DNA from: Leucobacter sp.
GTDB taxonomy: Bacteria > Actinomycetota > Actinomycetes > Actinomycetales > Microbacteriaceae
Assembly (NCBI GenBank): GCA_017990305.1
Contig: JAGNOB010000013.1
Coordinates: forward strand, 1 to 12,999
Reading direction: 5' to 3'
Length of the DNA stretch: 12,999 bases
Shown in pieces: positions 12,996 to 12,999 of this stretch (the stretch's first letter is position 1; each line of letters begins with the position of its first letter). The notes under the pieces are model-generated. The model had not been told where the DNA came from. It was given only the letters and a program-made list of their open reading frames with translations, and did not search any database. A program made the translations under genes and the position numbers.

Positions 12996-12999
12996 GTCG

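Overview
The window looks like a chromosomal segment of a high-GC actinobacterium, most probably a member of the Microbacteriaceae (Leucobacter-like). This rests on the strong G/C bias at third codon positions, an aminotransferase close in sequence to mycobacterial/corynebacterial Pat, an actinobacterial-type PutA homologue, TTGTCCACA-type DnaA boxes, and many start codons that sit 6-7 bases after a TANNNT -10 box (leaderless mRNAs). The genus is inference. I see no IS element, phage gene, CRISPR array or rRNA.

Left part (1-2311): an SGNH/GDSL hydrolase and a FadR-type GntR regulator read leftwards. A YbhB/YbcL-like PEBP protein diverges from the regulator across a 100-bp gap that carries two short inverted repeats. 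Middle (2389-6475): a Pat/HisC-family aminotransferase is followed by a permease, an ATPase and a substrate-binding lipoprotein of the putative tryptophan/tyrosine ABC transporter type. The binding-protein gene has its own 172-bp leader rich in competing inverted repeats, and the block ends with a 17-bp-stem hairpin. Together these genes suggest uptake and transamination of aromatic amino acids.

Right-centre (6520-11295): a 1214-residue full-length homologue of the bifunctional proline-catabolic enzyme PutA occupies 3.6 kb. It keeps the scaffold of both halves but lacks most of the catalytic residues of proline dehydrogenase, and the catalytic cysteine and glutamate of P5C dehydrogenase. It therefore looks like a double pseudoenzyme and is the most unusual gene here. 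A DUF402 protein follows, convergent with an ElaA-like GNAT acetyltransferase.

Right end (11366-12995): tRNA-Tyr(GTA) with encoded CCA and a strong terminator is followed by a roughly 350-bp gene-free, GC-poorer stretch. That stretch contains a cluster of DnaA-box-like sequences, two of them perfect matches, immediately upstream of thymidine kinase (tdk). A MarR-family regulator converges on tdk. The DnaA-box cluster at a DNA-precursor gene, with no dnaA or dnaN nearby, is the second notable observation.
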